From Bythopirellula goksoeyrii (lineage in GTDB: Bacteria; Planctomycetota; Planctomycetia; Pirellulales; Lacipirellulaceae): a stretch of 64,000 nucleotides of DNA. Each line of letters opens with the position of its first letter. Position 1 is the first letter of the stretch. The stretch lies in the NCBI RefSeq assembly GCF_008065115.1, contig NZ_CP042913.1, positions 2,206,338 through 2,270,337 of the forward strand, in the 5' to 3' direction. Made by a program: the position numbers and the translations under genes. Of this stretch, positions 8,884-16,843 are shown one piece after another. The notes beneath the pieces were generated by a model. The model saw only the letters and a list, made by a program, of their open reading frames with translations, searched no databases and was not told the origin of the DNA.

Positions 8884-11102
8884 GCGATCAGTCTTCCGCT
8901 GTCGTCATTGATGTCCATGAGTTAAGTCGTTCCTTCGGCGAACTGGTTGCCGTGCGCGACGTCAGCTTCCAGGTCCAGCGGGCATCGATCTTTGGGCTAC
9001 TTGGTCCTAACGGCAGCGGCAAATCGACCATCATCCGCATGTTGCTGGGTATTCTTTCTCCCACGTCCGGCTCGGCAAATGTCCTGGGCTACGACGCCGA
9101 GCGCGATGCCGAACAGATCAAGCGGCGTGTCGGCTACATGTCGCAACAGTTCAGCCTCTATGCGGACCTCTCGGTTCGAGAAAACATCGAGTTCTATGGC
9201 CGCATCTACGGGCTCTCCAGCGACCGCATTGCCGAGCGGCAAGCAGTGGTGCTCGGCCTCACCGGATTGGAAGATCGACTCGACCAATTGGCGGGCACGC
9301 TTTCCGGCGGCTGGAAGCAACGGCTCGCCTTGGCCTGTTCGCTTATTCACGATCCGGAGATCTTGTTTCTCGACGAACCTACGGCGGGAATCGACCCCGT
9401 GGCACGCAGGCAACTGTGGGACCTGTTGTTCGAGCTTTCTGGTCGTGGGGTCACGCTGTTTGTCACCACGCACTATATGGACGAGGCGGAACGCTGCACG
9501 GACGTGGGCTACATTTACATGTCCCAGCTCTTGGTGCTGGGCAAACCGTCCGACTTGAAGTCGCTCCCCGCTGTGTCCCCTGCTGGCTCTCGCCGCTACG
9601 AGCTGCGAGTTCCTCGACCAGCGGAACGGCTTTCCGAGATTCGCAAGCTCGACGGTGTCCGTGATGCGACCCTCTTTGGCGAGACAGTCCACGTGATGGT
9701 CGATGAACATCTCACGCCTAAGAATCTCGCTGCCGAACTATCGACCTCGGTAGACGAAGCCGACATCCGTGAGGTGCCGCCAACACTAGAGGATGTGTTT
9801 GTCACGCTCACGAAAAATGCGCAAGAAGACACGGTTCCTCCAGAGCCAATTGTTCCAGCCCCCGACAACGCCCAGGGATTGACGGTATCTCAAAAAGTTG
9901 GCCTGGGCGTTGTCCCACCTGAAGCACCTGCTCCTCCAACGAAACGCAGCCGTCCCTTTGCAGGTTTGCTAGCCATCCTGGTGAAAGAGTTCTATCACAT
10001 CCGCAGGCAACCCTCGACCATCTTCTTCATGTTGGTCGTGCCCGTAATGCAGACGATCATCTTTGGTTACGCCATCGATATCCAGGTCGAACACATCCCG
10101 ATGGTCGTTTTCAATATGGATGGCCGTCAGCCGAGCCAGCAGCTTGTTGATTCGTTTGTCAACACACGGCGGTTCGATACAGTTGCCTATGTCGAAGACG
10201 ATGATACCTTCCATCACTGGATGGCCACCGGCGATGCGAAAGTCGGGATGAAAATCCCGCCGTACTATTCCGACCGGCTGCTTCGCGGAGAGCAAGTCGA
10301 GGTGCAGGTACTTATCGACGGCAGCGATTCCCAGGTCGCGACCACGGCCCTCAACACGTCGCAATTATTGGGCGTCAACCTCTCGCTCCAATTGGCCAAG
10401 CAGAAGGCCGAGGCAGTCCAATTGGCCCCTGCCCGCGATCCCACCGGAAAAGCAGATCTGCCGATCGATATCCGTCCGCGACTCTTGTACAATCCCGACC
10501 TCGAGAGCGATCACTTCTTCGTCCCCGGACTGGTCGGCATCATTCTGCAGCTGGTGACCTTGTTTCTCACTTCGTTCGCGATCGTCCGCGAGCGGGAACT
10601 GGGCACGCTGGAGCAACTCTTTGTCACCCCCGTGAGCCGCGCGGGTTTGCTCTTGGGCAAACTGATTCCCTATGCCATCGTGGGATTTATTGAGACACTG
10701 ATCATGCTCACCGTGATGATCTATCTGTTCGGCGTGCCGATCCGCGGTAGCGTGGGTCTGTTGTTGTCGCTTTCGATGCTGTTTATGGTCTGCTCGCTGG
10801 GTCTGGGATTGCTGGTCTCGACCATTGCCAAGAGTCAGGTCGAGGCCGTGCAATTCGCTTTCATTGTGATGCTCCCCTCGGTGCTCCTCTCGGGATTTGT
10901 GTTCCCCCGCAGCCAGATGCCTTTGCCGATTTACCTTATTACGTTTGCCATCCCCGCGACGTACTTTATCGAAATCCTGCGCGGCATCGTTCTGCGGGGT
11001 GCCGGCCTAATGGACCTCGTGCCGATGGTCACCGGGCTGACGATCTGCGCTATCGTGGTCCTCACCATCAGTGTCACCCGCTTTAGAAAACAGTTAGAAT
11101 AG
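8880..11102 (+). CDS. ABC exporter: ATPase fused to ABC-2 permease
   Basis: A 740-residue fusion. Residues 1-310 are an ABC ATPase: Walker A GPNGSGKST (42-50), signature LSGGWKQRL, Walker B LFLDEPTAGID and H-loop TTHYMDEAE. A Pro-rich linker (~310-360) leads to an ABC-2 permease with one N-terminal helix, a large extracytoplasmic loop (FNMDGRQPSQQLVDSF onward) and five C-terminal helices including the conserved region beginning FVTPVSRAGLLLGK. In YbhFSR-type systems these are separate proteins; here one chain carries both, so a homodimer would form the exporter. It starts inside the stop of the HlyD-type gene. No outer-membrane channel gene is adjacent. Confidence 0.9.
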   Translation: MSDQSSAVVIDVHELSRSFGELVAVRDVSFQVQRASIFGLLGPNGSGKSTIIRMLLGILSPTSGSANVLGYDAERDAEQIKRRVGYMSQQFSLYADLSVRENIEFYGRIYGLSSDRIAERQAVVLGLTGLEDRLDQLAGTLSGGWKQRLALACSLIHDPEILFLDEPTAGIDPVARRQLWDLLFELSGRGVTLFVTTHYMDEAERCTDVGYIYMSQLLVLGKPSDLKSLPAVSPAGSRRYELRVPRPAERLSEIRKLDGVRDATLFGETVHVMVDEHLTPKNLAAELSTSVDEADIREVPPTLEDVFVTLTKNAQEDTVPPEPIVPAPDNAQGLTVSQKVGLGVVPPEAPAPPTKRSRPFAGLLAILVKEFYHIRRQPSTIFFMLVVPVMQTIIFGYAIDIQVEHIPMVVFNMDGRQPSQQLVDSFVNTRRFDTVAYVEDDDTFHHWMATGDAKVGMKIPPYYSDRLLRGEQVEVQVLIDGSDSQVATTALNTSQLLGVNLSLQLAKQKAEAVQLAPARDPTGKADLPIDIRPRLLYNPDLESDHFFVPGLVGIILQLVTLFLTSFAIVRERELGTLEQLFVTPVSRAGLLLGKLIPYAIVGFIETLIMLTVMIYLFGVPIRGSVGLLLSLSMLFMVCSLGLGLLVSTIAKSQVEAVQFAFIVMLPSVLLSGFVFPRSQMPLPIYLITFAIPATYFIEILRGIVLRGAGLMDLVPMVTGLTICAIVVLTISVTRFRKQLE

Positions 11103-11132
11103 CCGCTTGCGGCTTTGCGGCGACGGCGGCCT

Positions 11133-12065
11133 TCACACTCGATCAAGAATCTCCACCGGCAATTCCGGCGTTGCCCCCTGCACTGAAGCGACAAAGGCCC
11201 CCACACGATTGGCGAGAGCGACGATTTCAGCGAGCGGTTTTTCCAATAGCAGCCCGACTATCAGCGCCGCACAGCACGAATCTCCCGCTCCAACACTGTC
11301 TGCCTGAGGCTGTCGCGGATACTTTGGCACTTTCCCTTCGACTCGCTCGTCAGCTGAATAGAGGACCGTCCCCGCTTCGCCTCGGGTGAGGGCAACCACG
11401 GATAGGTCAAACCGCTCGCGTATACCCGCTACCTGTTCGTCGACGCTAAGATTACGTGATTCCAGCTGCAGCAACTCGCCGATCACCGTGAGTTCTTCTT
11501 CATTGAGCTTCAAGACGTTAGCCGCCTGTAGGCTGCTTTCGATTACCTCTGCCGAATAGAACTGCTGCCGAAGATTGGTGTCGCACACTCGCAAGGCATG
11601 TTTGGCCGTATCGAGAAACTGCTGAATCGACTTGCGACTCGTCGGCGATCGTTGGGCCAAGGTCCCAAAGCAAACGGCCGAACACTTCCCTGCCAATTCA
11701 GAGAGCGAGTCAGTGAATTCGATCCGATCCCAGGCAACATTCTCTGTGATCTCGTACTCAGGGTGCCCAGCGGCATCGACTGTTACTTGCACCGTCCCCG
11801 TCGGCAAATCAGCGAGAACCGCCAGATGTTCGGTAGTCATCCTCCGCGAAGCAAGTTCCTTCTTCAGACGCTCGCCGAGGGGATCATCCCCAATGGCGCT
11901 GGCAATTACCCCATGACAATTCTTGTGACGCAAGAGTTGATTCGCATGCACCGCCAGGTTCACCGGCGCCCCACCCAGCACAGCCCGCTCGCCAAAGCAA
12001 TCAAACAGCGCTTCGCCCAAGCCAACGACTGTGTAGGGACCAGTGCTATGAGGAATATGCGACAC
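11133..12065 (-). CDS. PfkB-family sugar kinase (fructokinase-like)
   Basis: Cytoplasmic sugar kinase of the ribokinase/PfkB family, 310 residues. Seen in the sequence: N-terminal GLGEALFDCF and LGGAPVNLAVHANQL (sugar-binding, GGA-x-N signature), and the C-terminal signature DSVGAGDSCCAAL, where GAGD provides the anion hole and catalytic Asp (the usual residue after GAGD-x is Phe, here Cys). The N-terminus resembles bacterial fructokinases, but sugar specificity cannot be fixed. It is convergent with the ABC exporter gene (30-bp gap) and separated by 112 bp from the PEP-CTERM gene to its right, so it may be the last gene of that transcript or alone. Confidence 0.82.
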   Translation of the reverse strand: MSHIPHSTGPYTVVGLGEALFDCFGERAVLGGAPVNLAVHANQLLRHKNCHGVIASAIGDDPLGERLKKELASRRMTTEHLAVLADLPTGTVQVTVDAAGHPEYEITENVAWDRIEFTDSLSELAGKCSAVCFGTLAQRSPTSRKSIQQFLDTAKHALRVCDTNLRQQFYSAEVIESSLQAANVLKLNEEELTVIGELLQLESRNLSVDEQVAGIRERFDLSVVALTRGEAGTVLYSADERVEGKVPKYPRQPQADSVGAGDSCCAALIVGLLLEKPLAEIVALANRVGAFVASVQGATPELPVEILDRV

Positions 12066-12177
12066 GCTACTTGGCGGTTTAGGCTAGAAGTCTGCTCCGC
12101 GGTACGTCCGCGGAGATACGCAGTTCTTCAGCATACCACAAACTAGCTATCAGCTTTAGGCCTCGAATTCGTGGATT

Positions 12178-13590
12178 CTATCGACGAGTTCGGAAGCAGC
12201 CCAAGCCGACCAACCCCATGCCAACTAACAGCATCGCGGCGGGCTCTGGAACAGCCTGTGCGGCAGCCTGTAGTGCGCCACCATTGTACTGAGCTTGCCA
12301 AGCGGCAAGCAAAGCGGAGCTCAAAGGCGGAGTCGTCCCACCGCGTTGCCAAACGAGGAAGTCGCGACCGTCAACATCGCCGTCATTGTCGAAATCACCG
12401 CTGATTCCTAACGACGCAGGCACGATATTACCAGTCACGACGGCGCCCGTATCGGCGTTGCGATACTGGAAATTGAGCGAGTTTATGTCGCCACCCACTT
12501 TGAAGGCGTTGCCAAGCATCTCCGTGCGATTGGCGTTGCCGGCAAATACAGAATTTCCTAAGAGAAACCGCTCGGCAAGCACCTTGTCAGTGGATCCAGG
12601 AGCCTCGTCCCACGTTTCACCAGGGCCATCGCCTAGAGTTGTGCCTCCATCGGGGCCATCGACCGGATCGACGAGTGGATTCTTGTCACTCAAACTATCC
12701 CATCCGGCGAAATTCAAATCGCCACTGAGTGTAGAACTTGTGATCGTGTAAGCATCCATCTCAATGGTAGACGAGGTATCATTGGTAATCTGCATCAGGC
12801 CAGTAGTGGCATCGACCTGCAAAGTGAGTTTATCGGGATTCAAATTCGTTGGATTTGTGTCGGTAAGATAGATACGATCGATGTCAAAGAATTCCCCCGT
12901 GCCACCAAAATTATTATTAACTGTAAGGCGAAGATTGTTCCCATCCCGCCCAGCAGCGTGAGGTGCCGTCCCCAGTAGATTGAAAGGTCCCGCATTATCT
13001 TTGTAGTAAACGGAGTACTCTTCGGAGTCCTCGTCAATTTCCAATACTACGGTGAAGGGAGTTGCTCGGCTGAGTGTAAGTGGCAGCGGACCGAACTCTG
13101 GAGCACCTGTGGTGAGCCTTCCCACAAGTTCGATGCCGCCCGCTGGATTGCGCTGGATGTTCGCTTGTCCCACAATCTCACTACCTTGGAGATTGTCGTT
13201 ATTGATAAATGCGAAACGTACTTCTTCTAGTTCAGCGGCGTCAAATTCTGACGGGCCAACAAGAGAAGAGAAGTTCCAACCAGACATTTCAGCTACGAGC
13301 CACGACTTGCCACTGGTGACGTTGGCAATATCCAGATAATTGGTTCCAAATTCATTATTAGCTTTCTGAATGCGGTATTTCCCATTTTGGATTGAGGAAC
13401 CTGTCATATCAGCAGTATCTTCTAGCCACATGTTGCCAGTATTCACGTTGTTTGTGGCTCCATCGAGCAGTGTGCCATTCGAATCGTCAAATAAGAATTC
13501 TTCAAGAATCGCGGCGTTTGTCGTGCTGCTGGCGATCAGCAGGGCCGCCACTGCCAGACATAGGGAAATTGGTCGAAAGGTGTATTTCAT
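12178..13590 (-). CDS. Alternative internal gene: second PEP-CTERM protein of the fused frame
   Basis: An independent start for part 2 is likely: ATG at 13590, preceded by AGAGGAACTTACC (a good Shine-Dalgarno at 7-8 bases), and followed by a classic signal peptide (MKYTFRPISLCLAVAALLIA, then a SSTTNAA cleavage region). The product has 470 residues: a beta-rich domain, a DGPDGG acidic loop, one dockerin-like Ca-binding repeat and a C-terminal PEP-CTERM anchor. The domain matches part 1 of the same frame and the protein at 18693-19496 (shared NN-EFG-NY-DI and FxxDRI-L motifs), so three paralogues occur in 7 kb. Confidence 0.6.
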   Translation of the reverse strand: MKYTFRPISLCLAVAALLIASSTTNAAILEEFLFDDSNGTLLDGATNNVNTGNMWLEDTADMTGSSIQNGKYRIQKANNEFGTNYLDIANVTSGKSWLVAEMSGWNFSSLVGPSEFDAAELEEVRFAFINNDNLQGSEIVGQANIQRNPAGGIELVGRLTTGAPEFGPLPLTLSRATPFTVVLEIDEDSEEYSVYYKDNAGPFNLLGTAPHAAGRDGNNLRLTVNNNFGGTGEFFDIDRIYLTDTNPTNLNPDKLTLQVDATTGLMQITNDTSSTIEMDAYTITSSTLSGDLNFAGWDSLSDKNPLVDPVDGPDGGTTLGDGPGETWDEAPGSTDKVLAERFLLGNSVFAGNANRTEMLGNAFKVGGDINSLNFQYRNADTGAVVTGNIVPASLGISGDFDNDGDVDGRDFLVWQRGGTTPPLSSALLAAWQAQYNGGALQAAAQAVPEPAAMLLVGMGLVGLGCFRTRR

Positions 13591-15108
13591 GGTAAGTTCC
13601 TCTTTGGGAGTAGGTATTTCGCTGTTGCTATGTCCAGGGTTTTGTGTGACTCGTCGGCGCCGGCTTGCGAGTAACAAAGTACTTACTGTCAACAGTAGGG
13701 CTGTGCTTGGTTCGGGTACGCCAGCAATTGCTGCCTCGAAAGCTGGCAATCCATGGATTGCCACATAAGCATCTTTGAAGATAGAAAAGTCGATAATGTT
13801 GTTGAAGCCATCATTGTTGAGATCTCCGGCTTGATACGCTTGCACCTCGGACAACCCCGCTAGGTTTGTTTCAGCCCCTGCATTGAAAGTCGTCCAGTCG
13901 GCCACAGTTAGCATGCCATCGAAATTCAAGTCTCCCACTTGGAATCGTTTCCCACCGTTGCCAACGAAATTGACGTTTGCCTTGCGGGTAATTCCGCCAT
14001 CAAAATTAAGAGTGATCTCCAAATCTTCAATCGGGCTCTTGATCCAGGGACCGCTCCCTTGGCTCAAGACGACCATTTGATTGTTGCTCAGGTTTCCGCC
14101 ATTGCCACCAATGACGCCTTCGCTCAAATCGAAAGCAGTAGTCGAAGTCTTCGACCACGCTCCATCAATGTCGACGCTTCCATTTTGAGGAGCCTGATCA
14201 TAGTTATCTGTCACTGACTTCCAGTTCGCTGCATTCAGGGCACCTGCTTCCGAAGTGATCGAATACGACCGCAGTCCGCTCAATGCTAGCCCTGTCGTAT
14301 TTTTAAGCGTCATTACGCCAGTGATACGATCCACCTCTAGTGTCATGAGGTCATTCAATGGATTCGCGTCGGAAAGGGCAATTCGGTCGATCGAGAAGAA
14401 CTCGTCAAGAGTACTGCCAAAATTGTTGTTCACTGTAAAACGCATCGAATTCCCATTGCGGTCTGGTGAAATAGGAGCCGCGCCTAGAGCCTGAGAAGGA
14501 TTCGATCCATCTTTATAAAAGACTTTATACGTATTCGAGGTCTTGTTGAGTTCCAAAACCATCGTGAATGGAGAGGTTTGGGTTGTACTAAGCGTGGCAC
14601 GACTGGAGATATCACTTGAACCTACACCAATCGCCGTTCCGCGAAGTTCGATGTCCCCAGTATCCGTATTTCGGTCGATACGGACTTGCGATGTCACCGA
14701 ACTTCCACTGTTGCCGGTGTCGTCGTCCAAGAAATCAAATCGTATCTCCTCACCTTCTCCCACAACGCTGTCGTAAAAATCCCAGCCTGACATCCGCACG
14801 ACGATATAGCGACTCCCAACAGTAGAGGAAGTAATGTTATCAATCTGCAGATAATTGCTGGCAATATTGTCGCTGAATTTAGTAATGCGAAAATTCCCTG
14901 CACCGTCCGTAAAAGATTCAGTCAGGGCGTTCGATTGGTCCCACACTTGACCGCCAGGATTGCCTGTGTTGGCAGCCTGAAATAACTCGGCGCCTGCACC
15001 GCCAGTAAACTCGAACGCATGGAAATCGACCCCATGCGATGGCTGACAAAAAAGTAACGCACTGGAAATCGCCACACTTGCGAATTGGAACAATTGATTG
15101 CGAGACAT
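12178..15108 (-). CDS. Double-length PEP-CTERM protein (two exported proteins fused in one frame)
   Basis: One uninterrupted 976-codon frame holding two complete exported proteins in series. Part 1 (residues 1-506): signal peptide, a beta-rich domain, paired dockerin-like repeats (GDLNFDGMLTVADW and GDLNNDGFNNIIDF), then a full sorting signal VPEPSTALLL, a hydrophobic helix and RRRR. A 20-residue tail follows, then Met507 with a second signal peptide. Part 2 (507-976): the same beta-rich domain, one dockerin-like repeat (GDFDNDGDVDGRDF) and VPEPAAMLLV, helix, RTRR end. A terminal tripartite signal is normal for exosortase substrates, so an internal one is odd. Part 1 has a clear Shine-Dalgarno (AAGGAG) and follows the M14 peptidase gene by 10 bp. 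Confidence 0.8.
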   Translation of the reverse strand: MSRNQLFQFASVAISSALLFCQPSHGVDFHAFEFTGGAGAELFQAANTGNPGGQVWDQSNALTESFTDGAGNFRITKFSDNIASNYLQIDNITSSTVGSRYIVVRMSGWDFYDSVVGEGEEIRFDFLDDDTGNSGSSVTSQVRIDRNTDTGDIELRGTAIGVGSSDISSRATLSTTQTSPFTMVLELNKTSNTYKVFYKDGSNPSQALGAAPISPDRNGNSMRFTVNNNFGSTLDEFFSIDRIALSDANPLNDLMTLEVDRITGVMTLKNTTGLALSGLRSYSITSEAGALNAANWKSVTDNYDQAPQNGSVDIDGAWSKTSTTAFDLSEGVIGGNGGNLSNNQMVVLSQGSGPWIKSPIEDLEITLNFDGGITRKANVNFVGNGGKRFQVGDLNFDGMLTVADWTTFNAGAETNLAGLSEVQAYQAGDLNNDGFNNIIDFSIFKDAYVAIHGLPAFEAAIAGVPEPSTALLLTVSTLLLASRRRRVTQNPGHSNSEIPTPKEELTMKYTFRPISLCLAVAALLIASSTTNAAILEEFLFDDSNGTLLDGATNNVNTGNMWLEDTADMTGSSIQNGKYRIQKANNEFGTNYLDIANVTSGKSWLVAEMSGWNFSSLVGPSEFDAAELEEVRFAFINNDNLQGSEIVGQANIQRNPAGGIELVGRLTTGAPEFGPLPLTLSRATPFTVVLEIDEDSEEYSVYYKDNAGPFNLLGTAPHAAGRDGNNLRLTVNNNFGGTGEFFDIDRIYLTDTNPTNLNPDKLTLQVDATTGLMQITNDTSSTIEMDAYTITSSTLSGDLNFAGWDSLSDKNPLVDPVDGPDGGTTLGDGPGETWDEAPGSTDKVLAERFLLGNSVFAGNANRTEMLGNAFKVGGDINSLNFQYRNADTGAVVTGNIVPASLGISGDFDNDGDVDGRDFLVWQRGGTTPPLSSALLAAWQAQYNGGALQAAAQAVPEPAAMLLVGMGLVGLGCFRTRR

Positions 15109-15118
15109 GGATAGCTCC

Positions 15119-16645
15119 TTAATGACCTAGGAAACTGATGGGTTGTCGAATGGGTCTCAACAGTGGAACACTGCCAAGCAAAAGTAACGGGATCAATAAC
15201 GAATTCGGCTCCGGCACTTCAGCAACGAGCGCCTGGAAACCGGCAAGACCATAGACGGCGATGTATTCGTTTTTGAAGATACCAAAATCAACAAGGTTAT
15301 TGAAACCATCTCCGTTCAGGTCGCCAGCCGCATAAGCGTCAATTGTCGAGAGTACGGACAGATTGGTTTCGGCGCCGGCAAGGAATTTTGTCCAATCCTG
15401 AGCGTTGAATTGGCCATCGAAATTCAGATCCAAAGGAACAACAAAAGCTTGTTCAAAGGCGAGGCCAAAGTTGCGTCCCAGCGCGAGGAAACGGTCGACG
15501 TTCTCGCCCGCCAGAAAACGAGTTTCGAACGTCGCTGAGAATTCAGCATTGAGATGGTCACGTCCAAACTTGGCGCCCGTGTCATCAATCAACGATGCGC
15601 CGCCAGTGATTACGTTCGGTTCTAAAGAAAGGAGATTCAACCACATCGGATCTGATTGATAGGCTGGTAAAAGCAGTCCATGATGATAGGCATACGTATC
15701 GTTCACAGTCGAATGAAAATCGAGCAGGTAGTCCACATCGCCTCCCGTGTCGGCTATCAACGCATCCCCTACGACTTCGATATCATCCAGATTGTTGTAG
15801 TTAGGGGGTACCCAGTACCGATTGGGGTCGAGTGATTCTCGCTGAACTGTGCTGCGATTGTACCCTGCAAAACGACCGTCAGGATTCCCCATAGGATAGA
15901 CGTAAAAATCAGCGTACTTGCGCAGCAGGGCTGCTTCTAATTCGTCACTCACAAGAAAATCCACGAGTCCCTCTAGATTGAAGTTCCCCAGGGTTTCGTT
16001 GGAGTGAACTCCGCTTACCAGGGCGACTTTCTTCTTGACTGCCGCCCCCGTAGGATCGGAAATCTTGTAACCATACATGTCCTGCGGCGCAACGGTGCGA
16101 CCCAGATCATCGATTCCCCCTGGTGATTGGCCGATCACCAAGGAGCTGTTGCCACTGAGGGTTGGACTTACCCAGGGACTAGAGACTAGCTCCGCGGTAT
16201 GATTAGCCGTTCGGGCGGCGGGGTAGGGGAGTCCATAGGCAACCCAGACCTGGTCTTGAGAGAAGGCACTATCGTTGGAAAACGTAAATGTATCTGCACT
16301 GCTATTGCGGACATTATTGTCGAAGAAACTCCAATTCTCCTGATCGTAGCTGTAAACCATTTCATGGCCGTTGAGACTGCTGCCACCCGTGTTGAAATCA
16401 TCGTCGATCTGAAATATTGGCTGGAGTCCATTGACACCACTGGCGGAGAAATACAACCACTTCCACTGCCCCGGATTGTAGTTGTCTCGACCTGCCAACT
16501 GCACCTGACTGCCAACCACGGATGAGTTGGCTTCATCCAGCCCGCCGTGATCAAAATCACCATCGAGCATGATAACAGCCCGAGCGCTGGTGCCCAGCAA
16601 GAGAAACATCCCCACACACGCAATTAATCGAACTGGCAAATACAT
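15119..16645 (-). CDS. Exported M14-family zinc carboxypeptidase with dockerin-like repeats and PEP-CTERM anchor
   Basis: A 508-residue exported peptidase. Signal peptide 1-23; an N-terminal region of about 180 residues without a clear match; then the M14 domain with zinc ligands His214 and Glu217 (HSNE), substrate-binding NPDGR (254-258), third zinc ligand His311 (DFHST) and the catalytic Glu374 in FETRF. All key residues are present, so it should be active. Next come two dockerin-like Ca-binding repeats (FDGQFNAQDW and GDLNGDGFNNLVDF), and finally VPEPNSLLIP, a hydrophobic stretch and a basic end, i.e. an exosortase sorting signal. It precedes the double PEP-CTERM frame by 10 bp and is probably co-transcribed with it. 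Confidence 0.85.
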   Translation of the reverse strand: MYLPVRLIACVGMFLLLGTSARAVIMLDGDFDHGGLDEANSSVVGSQVQLAGRDNYNPGQWKWLYFSASGVNGLQPIFQIDDDFNTGGSSLNGHEMVYSYDQENWSFFDNNVRNSSADTFTFSNDSAFSQDQVWVAYGLPYPAARTANHTAELVSSPWVSPTLSGNSSLVIGQSPGGIDDLGRTVAPQDMYGYKISDPTGAAVKKKVALVSGVHSNETLGNFNLEGLVDFLVSDELEAALLRKYADFYVYPMGNPDGRFAGYNRSTVQRESLDPNRYWVPPNYNNLDDIEVVGDALIADTGGDVDYLLDFHSTVNDTYAYHHGLLLPAYQSDPMWLNLLSLEPNVITGGASLIDDTGAKFGRDHLNAEFSATFETRFLAGENVDRFLALGRNFGLAFEQAFVVPLDLNFDGQFNAQDWTKFLAGAETNLSVLSTIDAYAAGDLNGDGFNNLVDFGIFKNEYIAVYGLAGFQALVAEVPEPNSLLIPLLLLGSVPLLRPIRQPISFLGH

Positions 16646-16674
16646 GTAGGTTAGGAAGCGTATGAAAGAAATAA

Positions 16675-16791
16675 ATGGAACGCGGACAAACGCTGATTCA
16701 GCAGATCTGCGCGGATTCGAGAAACAACGGTCATTCTTACCCGCGTCAATCCGCTGTATCTGCGTTCATCTGTGTTCTATTTCTTCTAAAC
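16675..16791. repeat. Imperfect inverted repeat, family A (copy 1)
   Basis: The left half (GGAACGCGGACAAACGCTG... GCGCGGATT) is an imperfect reverse complement of the right half (CCGCGTCAATCCGC... GTTCATCTGTGTTCTATTT). A second member lies at 47412-47514 with the same core words (GCGGACAA, GCGGAT, CCGCGTTCATCTGTG). It fills the gap between the GGT gene stop and the start of the M14 peptidase gene. No protein is encoded. It looks like a dispersed noncoding repeat, not a terminator. Confidence 0.6.
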
Positions 16792-16843
16792 CTCTTACCT
16801 CCGTTTGCTTATGTGCATGATATGTGCAAGCCGAGCTTGTATT

